Source: Chiridota heheva (Eukaryota; Echinodermata; Holothuroidea; Apodida; Chiridotidae). Taken from it: DNA of 64,000 bases. Made by a program: the position numbers and the translations under genes. The stretch spans positions 2,299,001-2,363,000 of the forward strand of contig JAIGNY010001753.1 of NCBI GenBank assembly GCA_020152595.1. Reading direction: 5' to 3'. The stretch's first letter is position 1. Every line of letters starts with the position of its first letter. The notes beneath the pieces were generated by a model. The model did no database searches and had not been told where the DNA came from. It was given only the letters and a program-made list of their open reading frames with translations. Positions 36,149-49,100 of the stretch are shown here, piece by piece.

Positions 36149-36250
36149 CCCTTACTCTATTAGAACTTTTTTGAAAATGTGCTTGGAAGGCGGAGCTAAA
36201 GATGGGGCACCCAAAATGGCGATAATGTTGTGCGCATGGTAGAGTAAGGG
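36149..36250 (+). mobile_element. TTAA-flanked MITE, CCCTTACTCTA family, copy 1
   Basis: 102 bp between TTAA (36145-36148) and TTAA (36251-36254). Starts CCCTTACTCTATTAG and ends TGGTAGAGTAAGGG. Contains GATGGGGCACCCAAAATGGC and GATAATGTTG. A TTAA duplication plus CCC-starting inverted ends is the piggyBac signature. Confidence 0.85.
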
Positions 36251-36394
36251 TTAATCAAGGGCTGATTATTGAAGGGTCCTCTGTCTTCCAAGCAGCAGAG
36301 TCAGGCCCATTCCGCTTCAGTGACCCGCTGGGCCGCCCACCGGGATCATGCTGCATATATTTTCGAGTTGGTGTATTTGTCCCGGGTTGATTAA
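36251..36394. other. Spacer between two TTAA-flanked MITEs
   Basis: 140 bp of unrelated sequence, GC-richer than its surroundings (GTGACCCGCTGGGCCGCCCA). The origin is unknown. Confidence 0.4.
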
Positions 36395-36497
36395 CCCTTA
36401 CTCTATCTGCACTTTTTTTAAAAATGCGCTCGGGGGCGCGGAGCCAAAGATGGGGCACCCAAAACAGCGATAATATTGTCGCGTGGTAGAGTAAGGG
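36395..36497 (+). mobile_element. TTAA-flanked MITE, CCCTTACTCTA family, copy 2
   Basis: 103 bp, bounded by TTAA at 36391-36394 and 36498-36501. Starts CCCTTACTCTATCTGC, ends GTGGTAGAGTAAGGG, and shares GATGGGGCACCCAAAA and GCGATAATATTG with copy 1. Same orientation, 144 bp apart. Confidence 0.87.
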
Positions 36498-36529
36498 TTA
36501 AAATATAACTTTTTGTGGTTTCAGTTTGT

Positions 36530-36720
36530 TTAAAGTAGTTGCGAAAATTTCTTGAAACTGGTCGCTAAATTTCTTGGAATTGGTTGCTAAATATCTTGGA
36601 ACTGGTCGTTAACTTAATTCTTGAAACTGGTCACTAACTTTCATGAAACTGGTTGCTAACTTTCTTGAAACTGGTCATATTTATATCTTTTTTTTGCTGT
36701 TGAAAGTAGTCGCTAAATTT
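36530..36720. repeat. Degenerate about 22-bp tandem repeat
   Basis: Iterations of ACTGGTCGCTAAATTTCTTG, with GGTTGCTAACTTTCTTGAA variants, about eight units with indels. Confidence 0.8.
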
Positions 36721-37741
36721 CTTCTTATCTAACTATATACAGATGTAAGTTGTAGAAATTTTTCCAAAGTTGACGGAAATTTTCTGCTTGCATGTTTTTC
36801 ATCTGTTGATCAAAAAATTTGGGGAATCATTTGATATCAGATACTTTATGATGTCATCATGAACCCTTTGTTGTGGTAATTTCTGGTTGATGGTGGGGGA
36901 GGGGGTCAATGCATGACTTGTAAATGGCAGAAACTCAAAATTGGTGTTAAAGCAAAATTTTTGCTTCTGGATTCATTACGTCAGATTGGCAGGAACTTTA
37001 GTAAGCAATGATCAGATGATGAAAAATAGTGGGAAGTTTAGCAGTAGCTGCATAAATGACCAGGAACACAGTTTACGTTATCGTTTATAGATTATCTGGA
37101 ACTCAAATTAGTGTGTAGATTTCAGGTAAAAATTAATAGTCTACGACAGTCGAAAAAGTTTAAATAATGTCACCTGAGTTCTTGGCAAATTGTTTACATT
37201 GACAATGACATGTTCTGTACGAAACAAACCTGAAATGTCCTTGAGAAGAATGACATTACGGCAGTTCTTAAAATATTAATAATTTAGTAACAATGTTTTC
37301 TTGCCAAAATAACTGGAAAACGTTCAGGCAAACTTGATCATAATTGGAAATTTTAGAGCAGCATCCTTCGAAGTGAAAAAATTCATTTCTTTCAGTTTTA
37401 CATCTTATAATGAAAAATATACCAATAGTTTCGCCAAGATATCATAGTTCTCACCAGCATTTTAGTTTTGTAGCAAAATTCATGGCTCACCGCTGCCTCC
37501 AGTATAACAGGTAGGTGTGTCCAAGCGGATCAGCATATGGTCTCAAAAATGAAACACAAATAATACAGGAGTCCATCATGTTGTTGCAGAGATATATTAT
37601 CAATTCTTCAACTACTCAGAATGTCTCCTCAGTTACAAGTGACCTATCTTTACATTATCGGTATGATACATTCAACCAGAAACTAAGGGCAACAAAAGGA
37701 ATGGAACTTAAAGCAAATGGATTAACTTAGAACAAGAATAA
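36721..37741. other. Interval without recognised gene
   Basis: The open frame at 37515-37730 (plus, 71 codons) resembles no family and has no splice or promoter support. Otherwise AT-rich. Confidence 0.4.
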
Positions 37742-38548
37742 AATGGAATGTAATAAGCCTGTGCTGCAATGGAACGTGATAAGCCTGCGCTGCAATGGAA
37801 TGTGATAAGCCTGTGCTGCAATGAAACGTGATAAGCCTGTGCTGCAATGGAACGTGATAAGCCTGTGCTGCAATGGAAGGTGATAAGCCTGTGCTGCAAT
37901 GGAATGTGATAATCCTGTGCTGCAATGGAACATGATAAGCCTGTGCTGCAATGCAACGTGATAAGCCTGTGCTGCAATGGAACGTGATAAGCCTGTGTTG
38001 CAATGAAACGTGATAAGCCTGTGCTGCAATGTAACGTGATAAGTCTGTGCTGCAATGGAACGTGAGAAGCCTGTGCTGCAATGGAACGTGATAAGCCTGT
38101 GCTGCAATGGAGCGTGATAAGCCTGTGCTGCAATGTAATGTGATAAGCCTGTGCTGCAATGGAACGTGATAAGCCTGTGCTGCAATGGAGCGTGATAAGC
38201 CTGTGCTGCAATGGAACGTGATAAGCCTGTGCTGCAATGGAGCATGATAACCCTGTGCTGCAATGGAACGTGATAAGCCTGTGCTGCAATGGAACGTGAT
38301 AAGCCTGTGCTGCAATGTAATGTGATAAGCCTGTGCTGCAATGGAACGTGATAAGCCTGTGCTGCAATGGAATGTGATAAGCCTGTGCTGCAATGGAACG
38401 TGATAAGCCTGTGCTGCAATGTAATGTGATAAGCCTGTGCTGCAATGAAACGTGATAAGCCTGTGCTGCAATGTAATGTGATAAGCCTGTGCTGCAATGG
38501 AACGTGATAAGTCTGTGCTGCAATGGTATGTGATAAGCCTATGCAGCA
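37742..38548. repeat. 26-bp minisatellite, about 31 units
   Basis: Core GATAAGCCTGTGCTGCAATG followed by GAACGT, with GGAATGT, GTAATGT, GAAACGT and GGAGCGT variants. Since 26 is not a multiple of three, each minus frame cycles through the same 26-residue peptide, and all three stay open for more than 250 codons. No coding evidence. Confidence 0.97.
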
Positions 38549-39991
38549 TTGGGTTACTTCATGTCATATAACTTTGGTGGCGCTTATAGGCAGGTAACTT
38601 TTAACCAATCGAAATAAGCTAAACAGTTAAAGGTGTATGGATACAGTTAAAGATGGTGCTACATTAGCTTACATTTACATCTTCGTTGATACTCTTAAAT
38701 GTCCAGTTTTGTATGTAGTATGACTTTAAACTATGTATGCTCATGAAAATTTGCTGCTCTAACTTAAGTTTAAAAGTTTAAGCTTGGTCTAATGTGTGTT
38801 AGTTATTGTCACAACTTACGTACACATATGTTATCACTGGGAGAAATTTTTTGTGTACGTAGGTTGTTGCAGATATTGTGTTTCCGACTAGACTCACACT
38901 TAGGCAACCCATATTTTTCTAAATGCGATAAACTTGCGTTCTTTCTGCACAGTGTGATGGGTTTTCACCTCTTCTATGAGTTAGCTGTGGAACAGTTTTT
39001 AATCAACAACTTTTAACGGGAGAATTTTAGTTGGGTATTTTCCACCGATAATTTGTTATTCGCCATGTTTCAAAACTTTTTTCGAGTGTCACACCTGCGC
39101 ATTGGTACTTGGGGCTTCTTCATTATACTAACGTGTGGAAACAATCTATGTGTGCGGTATCTATGTGTCGTCTTTAATATCAGCAAATAATTGTTCATCT
39201 TTTTTCTGTTTTAGAGCTTTTTTAACGAAAGTGAAGGATAATTAGTTGCATTTCTTTGCATAATTCAAATTATTCTACTACTTGTATTTCCATGATCTAA
39301 AATGGACCCCACGTAGAAATTGCAAATGCCATTGCAATTATTTTCTGGCGGTAGTCACATGACTATCATTTTTGAACGTTGACATCCTCAGTACAAACTT
39401 AATGCTGTAGAGTGTGAAGAACGGACAGAGAAAGTGTGCCAAGAATTATCTGATTTTGGTGTTAAAAGGGATATTTTTTCACACATTTTAGCTGAAGAAA
39501 ACATGAAAGAGAAGCTGAAGAGTTTCATGCCGGAAAATGTAGCGGAGTATCCTAACTCGGAATGTAATGTATCACGTAGCTGCATAGGACAATAACTCTG
39601 CCAGGCCATAAATCAGAAACAACAATCAGTGAAAGTCAGCCAACAAAAAAACCCAAAAAAAACAGATCAGTGGGAAAGTAAAAGGCTTGGAACGGGGTAT
39701 ATGACAAATAACTAAGCTTGGTCTAATGTTAAGATTAACAGAGTGCACTGTTTTGTGGTGGATGTGCATTGGGAAGAAAATATTCTTAACCCCTGTTGAG
39801 GAACTGGGAAATCCAGGGAATGGACTTGCGGAAATAGACTTGGCAAATCCAGGGGGTGGACTTGACAAACCCAGGGGGTGGGCTTAACAAATCCAGGGAA
39901 TATCTCTTTAGCATAGATTATTAATAGCTATTACAGTAGTATTAATGTTAGTCATATCCCAGTCAGGGAGTGTGACAGGATGTGACTGCAT
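38549..39991. other. Interval with an unexplained open frame and a degenerate tandem repeat
   Basis: At 39395-39594 (plus) an ATG-less open stretch after CCTCAG has a charged, protein-like composition (VKRDIFSHILAEENMKEKLK) and ends in TAA; it matches nothing I recognise. At 39800-39900 the motif AATCCAGGG(A/G)(A/G)TGGACTTG repeats about four times. Confidence 0.4.
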
Positions 39992-40835
39992 ATGGACATA
40001 GGGAGGGATGCCATGTGGAACATGGATGGGGGCCATGTGGGACATATGATATAATATATACCATGCGGTGTATACCAAGGGCTATATCAGACACAATTAT
40101 TTGACTCTGCCTTTTTTCTTATTCAACAACTCATTTGCATATAAGTTATTATATGAACTGACTTTCCTACTTGGTATGCTTAATCAAGGACTGATAGCTA
40201 GGACGAGACTTCTTATGGAGCATATGGGATGCCATGTGGGACATGGGGGTGGGATGCCATGTGGGACATGGGGTGGAATGCCATGTGGAATGGTGGAATA
40301 CCATGTAGGATATATGGTGGAATGCCATGTGGGATATATGGTGGAATGCCATGTGGGACATAGGGTGGAATGCCATGGGATGGGATGTCATGTGGGACAT
40401 GGGGTGGGATGCCATGTGGGACATGGGGTGGGATGCCATGTGGGACATGGGGTGGGATGCCATGTGGGACATGGGGTGGGATGCCATGTGGGACATGGGG
40501 TGGGATGCCACAAGTAACACAGAGTGTGACAGGTTGGGATGCCATGTGTGACATGGGGTGGGATGTCATTTGGGACATGGGATGGGATCCATGTAGGATT
40601 TAGGGTGGGATGTCATGTGGGTCACAGGATGGGATGCTATGTGGGACATATGGTGGAACGTAGGACAAGGGATGGGATGAGATGTCATGTGGGACATGGG
40701 GTTTGATGCCATGTGGGAGATATTGTGGCATTCCATGTGGGACAAGGGATGGGATGGAATGTCATGTGAGACATGGGGTGGGATGCCATGTGGGACATTG
40801 GATGTCATGTAGGACTTAGTGTGAGATGCCATTTT
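39992..40835. repeat. 24-bp G-rich minisatellite upstream of LARS1
   Basis: Core GGGATGCCATGTGGGACATG followed by GGGT. It is regular at about 40380-40505 and degenerate on both sides, with first units near 39992. Related arrays lie inside LARS1 at 51600-51690 and 52555-52985. The open frames on both strands come from the 24-bp period. Confidence 0.93.
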
Positions 40836-40912
40836 TAATTGGCCAGGTCATATGATATGGGTGTCAATTTGCATGGGCTTGTGAACCATGACGGTATTTA
40901 CTGTTCTAGTTT
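40737..40912 (+). repeat. Duplicated segment, partner at 51605-51783
   Basis: Runs from GACAAGGGATGGGATGGAAT through GTGAGATGCCATTTTTAATT, GGTCATATGATATGG and GGTATTTACTGTTCTAG. The same order recurs next to LARS1 exon 6. It joins minisatellite and unique sequence, so this is a segmental duplication and not just shared satellite. Confidence 0.88.
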
Positions 40913-43009
40913 GAAGATTTCTGACACTTAAATTACCTTGCTTCTTACGTTATAGCACACAAAAGCATTATATATAACCTGTTATATATATTAGGGAGTA
41001 TTTAAATATCACATGGTAGGCTCCTGGTGTTAATAACTCTTTAAAAAAATGACCCCCAAAATGGCATATCATGCATGGAAATAGTAAAAACTAAGATGTA
41101 ATAGGGGTTTTGAGGTGATCAAACTAATTGTATCTGTATTTCATTCAGTTTGTATTTCTTAGGCCTATACAGTTTATGTAGGAAGCATGTGGACCATTGA
41201 TATGAATGGCCCCTGGAATGGATATTCAATTAGTATGAATTTTCTTTGAAATATTCCATCCTCAAAGAGGCACCTCACCATGTAAAATTGGGGAAAATAT
41301 GATTTTTTGCAGTTTTTTGAGGTTTTCGGACATCAAAATAATGTTTTTATAAAATGATAAAGTGCAATAAGCATCTATCCGTATGATATGAACTATGAAG
41401 TGTACATAACTCCAATTACAGGCCCCTGGGATGGATATTTTTGAAAAATCTTATTCCCCAAAATAAGAATTTCATAAAACTTGAACAAAACATGAAATTT
41501 GATACTTGAACTTCTTCTGATTGATGCTGGTATAGAGGTAATGCTGTTAGATGTGCCATATATAGTTGAATATCTACCAGTACATGAATCCAAAATCAAA
41601 TCAAAAGGGGTTATTATGGGGTGACAAAGTCACTACCCAGATTTGTAGGGGGTGGGAGATAATGCCCCCTCCTCCCCTCCAAAAAGAATAATAAATATGG
41701 TCAAGCTGGTTTTTGTGACTCTACTCTACATCACTTGAAGATTAATTTCTGATGTATATCACATGCAGATAATTTTTTTATTTTTAGACCATAAAATCCC
41801 ATAAATATTTTATACTGAATTTTGCAAAAAACAGGGTAACACCCACTTTCTTCAATATTGATTGGCCCCTTGTGCCCCCATTATTTATCCCATGGGCAAA
41901 ATTTCCAATTTCTGAAAGTCTTGAGTATTATTCTTATGGATTCAGAAGGTACAAGGTTTTAAACAATAGAACTGAAGAGATATGGTACCTCAAAAACACA
42001 AACATGGTCATTTAGAAGTATTTTTTGTCAAGTTTTTGACCCATGGTCTTTGAATGACCAGTTTTTGAATAGTATCAATGCTATCAGTGTCAAATTTGGC
42101 AGAATTGCATCATGGTTAGCTTCAATCCAACAAAATTTGGAGAGAATCATAGATGGTGAGTTGACAGTTTTCCAAACTTCTGTTCCATATATGGAATGAC
42201 CCATGATGTGATAATTAAAATTACACAAATTTGAATTTAAATGGTTGCATCTCCAGTAGGAAAACATAACCATCACCATTTTTAGGCCTAATATGCAAAT
42301 TATTATATCAATATAATATTGTACTTTAATATGCCTAATTTCAGCTTTTGCTATGTGTCCCTCCTTGAAAATTTTCTTCATACTTTTTAGTTGTCTGAAT
42401 TCAAATATTTGCTACAAATTTTTCTTTGATCTACACATATTTGCTATTTAACCTGCTTTGATTGCCCTGTTGGGAATTGGACAATTAGATTTTGCATGGT
42501 TTGAAATACTTACATACCAAATTTTAAGTCTGTAGGATGTCTTATAAGTTAATTTAAGAGAAAATTAGAATACACCTTTAATTTTAAAGATATTCAAAAT
42601 GGCCACCTAATTTTTGAACTGATTTTCAGGAACGAATAAATTTTTACAAAAGGCTTGATAATACCTTCACAACAAATCTGAGATGGGTGGTGTCAAACTC
42701 AGTTTTTTCCTCTGGTTGATTTTCATATGGAATACACTTACACTTTCCATACATAAAGGTGAAGGTGAACGTTATGCTACCAAACTTAGGCCTATGGTTG
42801 ATGGGGCGAAATTGGCTCCACTTGCAATTTTACCATATTATGTACCTTTCTTGCTTTAATTCTTTACGTAGTTTTTTGAAGTTGTGTCACATGTGCATCA
42901 TTTGTCACCAGAGTGACAAATTCAATTTACAGACCTATTCACTTTATACAGAGAGTGATTTGGGTAAGTTATTTGAAAGACAGTCAACCTGCAGTAAGTG
43001 ACTGTAGAG
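40913..43009. other. AT-rich interval upstream of LARS1, no recognised gene
   Basis: No protein-like frame. It contains decayed-transposon-like text such as AAAATGGCCACC at 42597 and TTTTCATATGGAATACAC at 42720. A LARS1 promoter and untranslated first exon may lie here but could not be located. Confidence 0.45.
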
Positions 43010-43104
43010 TGCATCAATGTACATGTTTTGTTCACCAACCTTGGTGCAATGACTCACCTTGTCCGGGGGTGTAGGGACGAGTCACACAATTGACAAGTGC
43101 ATTA
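43010..43104 (-). mobile_element. Partial copy of the foldback element at 12863-13194
   Basis: Reverse-complemented it reads AATGCACTTGTCAATTGTGT, then GACTCGTCCCTACACCCCCG and GTGAGTCATTGCACCAAGG, then ACAAAACATGTACATTGATG. It parallels the left 100 bp of the element at 12863. Confidence 0.72.
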
Positions 43105-43189
43105 TTCTGCACTTAAAAATGAAAAATAATTCATTCTATTTTAAAATCTTAATTCATACATGTGTTTACCATGATTTTTTTTTTTGCAG

Positions 43190-46100
43190 GCTTGAAAAGT
43201 TATGCATATTTGGATAGACATTGAAAACTATCAGAAATAACCATGACAGACAGCTTAGATGCCAAAAGAAAGGGGACTTTCAAGGTGAGGACCCTTCAGC
43301 TGATTGAGAAGGAGGTTCAGGAGCGATGGGAAAGCGAAGCTTTTTGAAGAAGATGCTCCTGATGATGCTAAAGGACCTTTACCAGGGTAATAAAAAGATT
43401 CGTTCATTTGTCAGGCTTGTCAGTACATTCCTAGTGTAGCGGTACAATTTTGTCAAAATGGAGTTTCTTTTGAACTTTACTTGAACCTTTATCAAAATAA
43501 TGTATGATTTTAATTGTTTTGATGATTTTATAAACTTTGTTTAAATAATTATAACTGAAAATAATCTTGTTAAATTTTTGTGTTAGAAAGAAAATTTAGT
43601 CCAAGAATGAAAAAAATAAAAAAAAAATAAACTAAGCTTATTGAGCTTAATTATTTTAATAAGCTCTATTTAGCAGTTTACCTCTATACTACTCTAGAGT
43701 TTTCCAGCTTTTCCGTCTTGTACAATAAAGAAAATAAGAGAAACAGAATTGTGAAGAATCTACAACCTCCATTCCATTTTGCTCGGCCCCTTTTTAATTC
43801 ATTAATCTTCCCTTAAGTACCACAATGGAACTAAGTTTTTCATTGAAGGCTTTCTTAGGCTATCATTGGTACTCAATTGGTCTACTTTGTTATTGTCATT
43901 TGTTACTGAAGACTGCAATTATGCTTGCATCTGATGCTGTAAGCTTTCCAGTTTAATTGTGTCTTGCTTCTTAACACTATACTGCTTTGTAATTTTAACT
44001 TTTATATTATTATTTTCACTTTTCTACTATCTCATATTTTCAAGTACTTAATTTCCTTCATCATGTACATGATGAATTGTATTTTATGTGTGTATTTTAT
44101 GTTTCTGAATTTGAGTAAAAAAATAAATAAGAAAATTATTTCAGGATATTGTTTGTGGAAAATTGAAAAGGTCTACTTTAAATATTTTTTTCAAATTGAT
44201 GAACCATACATTTTTCTCAGCATCATAAATCTGTTTGAAACAACCTTTATTTTGATTAAAAATCACTGGCTAAATTTGAAGCACAAAATTTGTAAAATTT
44301 CATGAAGATCTTATTCTTGCCACCTTCAATTTACTATGTTATAAATTTTGCATATATCAAGAATTCGTTAGAACATGAATCAGCCCCAACAGGGCAACCA
44401 GACCCCTAGCTTTGCTGTTTCACAGGGGTGGCATGCCCCTGCCCCTCTGTGGGCCTGCCCTACCCCTGGGGTCCACCCTGCCCCCCTTTGAGAAAAAAAT
44501 GTAAATTTGAAAAAAAATTATTTTAGATTTAATATTTTTTTTAAACTTAATAATCTTAATTAGCTTCATAAATGAAATACCTTACATGGATACAGAACAA
44601 AGAATGATAGCATAGTAACTGTCTTGTTTGGCTAATGACTGGTCCTTATCAGTCAGAATTGCTTCATTCTGAGATGTATGATTGTAGTTAAAATCCCAGA
44701 GCTTCTTCACCAGGTGATTGAGCCTTAAGGGGGCCCCTGGACTCCACGCTGAAAAAACACAGCGCTTCGTGTGTGCATTAATGTGCCCCTCAACAAGTCT
44801 AGCACCCTGCCCCTTTTTGGATCAAGCTAGGTGTCTGGGGAAACTATAGAAGCTTTTAGGATTAAAGACTGTTCTACTCAGATTTCAATTTTCTTTTACA
44901 ACAATCAATCAATCAAAGACTATTTGAAGTGTAACTTGTGCTTGTTAGTTCATTTATACAATTTGTTTTATTCTCTGCAGAAATAACAAATATATGGTTA
45001 CTTTTCCATACCCATACATGAATGGAAGGCTCCACTTGGGACACACATTCACCTTTTCCAAATGTGAGGTAAGGGTAACATGTTTCTATTTTTAATATAA
45101 AACAAAAGTGTTCATGATCAAGTTAAGAACACTATGGGGCATATTTCATACTGATCACAACCAATAATTCTTACCTTCCATTTGTTATCTCAGAAAGGAC
45201 CTACTTGTGATGTATTTGGAGATAAAACTAAAATGTGCCTAATCATCGTAATTGTCAGAATGGTACTTAATGCAGATAAAAGATTTTTGCTTACATTTAG
45301 TTTACGTTTGTATTTTATTGTTTTGCTAAAATTTTCTCCTTTTGTCTTGTTTCAGTTTTCCGTTGGATTTAAAAGGATGAAAGGAAAGCGGTGTCTGTGG
45401 CCATTTGGTCTTCACTGCACAGGAATGCCAATCAAGGTACCCTATTACTAAGTATTTATTGTTATTAACCCTTACTTTACCAGAGCATTTGAGATTACAA
45501 GTGTTATTTTAGAGAACTTTTTGGAAAGGGGGCTTTTTCACAAATTTATCCTCATTTTCTACTGTGATAAGTTTATGTTATATGAAAGCTAAGACTTTGA
45601 GCTTTACGTTGGTTTGCATAATTATCTGGTAAATTATGCAAATGTATGCAAATGAGGTCATTGATTGAGATTATTAGATGTCCTAAAACTGCTATCTTTG
45701 TGATATTCTGCTTTCTTGTGGCTAATTAGAAAAAAATTATTAGTAAAATTTATGAATTGTTGAAAGAAGGACCTTTCAATTGATAGTACTCTTGATTTCT
45801 TTGGAGCTAGAAAAAAATATAAACATCAATTTTATTTTTTTGGCCTAAAGATTGACCCATGATTTTGCCAATGATCTATCTGATAGGATTTCGCACTATA
45901 CTTTCCTATAAACATACATTGTTCCTTTCTATGATGCACACAACTAATATGATATTAAAAGGAAAGGTTTACACCAAAATTTCAATAAAAATGTTATGCA
46001 CATGATATGCAAATTACCTAATTTACCTCATTTATTATGTGCAGGCTTTAAATTTTCAGTTTATGAACCAATTTTAGCCATTGGAAGCTTTGAAAATACT

Positions 46101-49100
46101 TATATTTATTCAGGATATACTGAAAGTCTTGTAGAAACTTACTTTTGTTGATTCCTTTTGGGGATTCTCAGTGAAAAGGTACTCAAAAATGGTTCAAAGC
46201 ATCAGTACTCATGTTGACGTTGCCAAACTTGGAATCCTTCAGTGAGTTGGTACTGCATATGATATGTCAATAAGTTTGTCCACATACAGAAAAATCCTTC
46301 AGAGAAGTACAATTTCAACTGTTTTCAAGGAAAGACAAGGGTTGGGGTGGGGTGGAGGTTCTGGCTGATCTATATTAGGAGGGGAAAGGAACCAGGGAAA
46401 ATGCCATCCCTCCCCCCTCCAAAAAGAAAGAAAAAAATATGGCCCTCTTCCAGCATCCAAATTCCTTCAAAGAAAATAACTTCCCCCTACATGGGACAGC
46501 TTGGCCCCCACCATTGGTATCTTGCCCCAACATGTCTCTTTTTCTAACAGCATGGGACCCTTTCCCCGTAAAATTTTAATCCTACTCCACTGCACCACAA
46601 CCTCACATCATGGAATCGAGAATTCGCGAAATAGGTATATGGGCGCTTGCACTACAAATCAAAGATTGATCTGTAAAGTTTCATCCAAAATTACTATAAG
46701 AAAAACAATTCATGTTAACCACGTCAGATTTTACTGACCCATTTTCTTGTTTATAATCATTACAAGTAAATAATCCCAGCTAAATTACACTGCTTTTGCT
46801 TAATTTTAAACGGATCAGAACTAACATTAGCTATGCCTAACGTTAAGCCTAACAAGTAACGTTAGTAAGCATGAAGTTTGAAAAATGCACTTGCGATTTT
46901 AGAAATTTAAAAAAATCATTTTATCTGGTTCTGATCATCTTTAGGCCTCTTCTGGGGTGGGTTCAGGTACTGAAAGATCTCCATCACTGGCGAAAGCCTT
47001 CTGACATTTCCTAATCCTCAATTTCACTTTCAAACAAGATTCGAGATGCGCATTTTTCTGTTGCCTCAATGTAAATGTCAAAAAATCTCTAAAAAAACTT
47101 GAGTGACGTAGCTATAAAACTTTTTTGCAATGATCGAGGGGGTATGTCTTTTATTGCAGCAATCCACGTGAAAGCACGTTGTTTACGCTACAAAATGGTT
47201 TTTCAAACCTTTATTACGATATAGGGGTGAATCACACGATTTTCAACAAAAAGGGTCAAAAAATTACCAAAAATCACACAATTTTACATATTTTACATAT
47301 AATTTAAAAATAATGACCAGGTATGAGCAAAATGTGATTAGATTTGGATAATATGACTTGTCTATATAGTATATATGAGAAGAAAATATCTCAATTTATT
47401 TTCTAAGCAATTTTTGTAATTTTTTTTAAAATATGCATTTTTCGGGACATTTTAAACAAAAAGGTAAATTTCTGAATGTTTGGACAAAATTTGCCAAAAA
47501 AATTTAAGTATAGACCCCCAAAAAAATACAATTTCATGAAAGATATTTCCGAGATCTTTGCAATAAAACTATTTGCACCCCTATAGAATGTTGGTAAGGT
47601 CCCGATTTTATTTTTGGAATGATATAGTTTCAAAAAGGCGATAGTATCGCTGCGTGGTAGAGTAAGGGTTAAAGAAGCCTGGGCCAATATGAGGGTGTAT
47701 TATACTAAAGTTTCTAAAATATTTAATACCCTTTTCTTGGATACAAATGTTCAAATAAAACTGTAATAATTTTTGTATGAATTCTTATTAATTTTTCAAG
47801 TTACATTAGTATGACTAGTATTATTTCCAAATACCCATTGAATAGGGAGCAAGATTTTGGGAAGAGACTTTCCTTAGTTGAAAATAAAAAGTGGGATGCC
47901 TGTAACCTTGTTATTCTGTGCAAATCTTGCCCCCCCCCAAAAAAAATGTTTTAAATAGAGGAAAGGGGTAATTAAGCTACATATCAAATCTGCTTAATTT
48001 GCATTGAGAGTGAATTTGGTTGAATAGTGTTGACTGTGTTGTTTTGTATTCTGTAGGCTTGTGCAGACAAATTGAAAAGAGAGATGGAGGACTTTGGTTG
48101 CCCACCAAGATTTCCTGTTACAGAGGAAGAAGTGAAAAAAGTGGATCCATTGGAGTTGGCCATGAAAGATAAAAGCAAAGGAAAAGAGTGAGTTTCTGAC
48201 TTTTTTTTTTTCATGTTGTGCTGTGGGCTGATTGAAGTACTGATGATGATGCATATCTTTTTGTAGCACTTTGCCAAGTGGTTCTAAACAACACAATTAC
48301 ATTTTTGGATACTTGTGGAATCTTAAAGGAATGGAGTCTGTGATGTCACCTGCCATCTGATACCAGTCCCTTGTAAACTAGTAGGTTGAGATTTTAACTT
48401 AAATATCTCTGCAGTGGAATAAGATGTTTGAATACTTTCTCCAAGGTTGGAAAACCTTGGGACCAACAAAAACCTTGTTTGCAGGAACGCCTTTCTTTTC
48501 AGCAGGATTAAATCATTCATGAGAAAATGAAATGTGCAAAATTGTTTCCACAACATGAATTACAATTATTTTGAAGACTTAAGAGCATGAAAAACCTGGA
48601 ATTTCCCAAGCGGGTTCACCCCCTTAAGCAGGTCCCTGCCCCCTTCCCTCCATTATAGCTTGCACTAACGTGCAAGCAGAATTACTGTGCAAATTACTAA
48701 CGAGAACAGCAGCCATTCTTTCTTTATGCTTGTGGAAACAGTTGCAAGGTATTCCAACCCTAACTTTCTCCACCATTTGTTTCCGTTTTTGGTCCACTAG
48801 ATTACCAGATACATAGATAGACTGACATCTAAATTGGTCCTTATTTTTTTTTTTTCTCACCACATTTTGTGTTTTTGGATACAATTTATGTCCAATTTAT
48901 AATTGTGTTTTTCTGATTTTGTTTTGTATTCATTCAAAGACTTTTAAAACCTAATTTCCAATGACTCTAAAACTTTTCTGTAACTTCCTAAGTTTTTGTG
49001 ATATTTTGAATTGAACTTCCAAAATATTCAGAATTCTGCTTGTTACTGTGAATCAATCTTGAAGCGAAAAACCTAACTGACTTCCTTTCTAGTTATTTTT

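Noticed and set aside
37515-37730. 71-codon plus open frame
   Set aside because: Low-complexity composition and no recognisable family or signals.
37708-38549. Three overlapping minus-strand frames of 256-275 codons
   Set aside because: Produced by the 26-bp repeat; identical peptide in three phases, so not a protein gene.
40068-40832. Open frames rich in MWDMGWDA / MSHMASHP
   Set aside because: Tandem-repeat artefacts of the 24-bp G-rich minisatellite.
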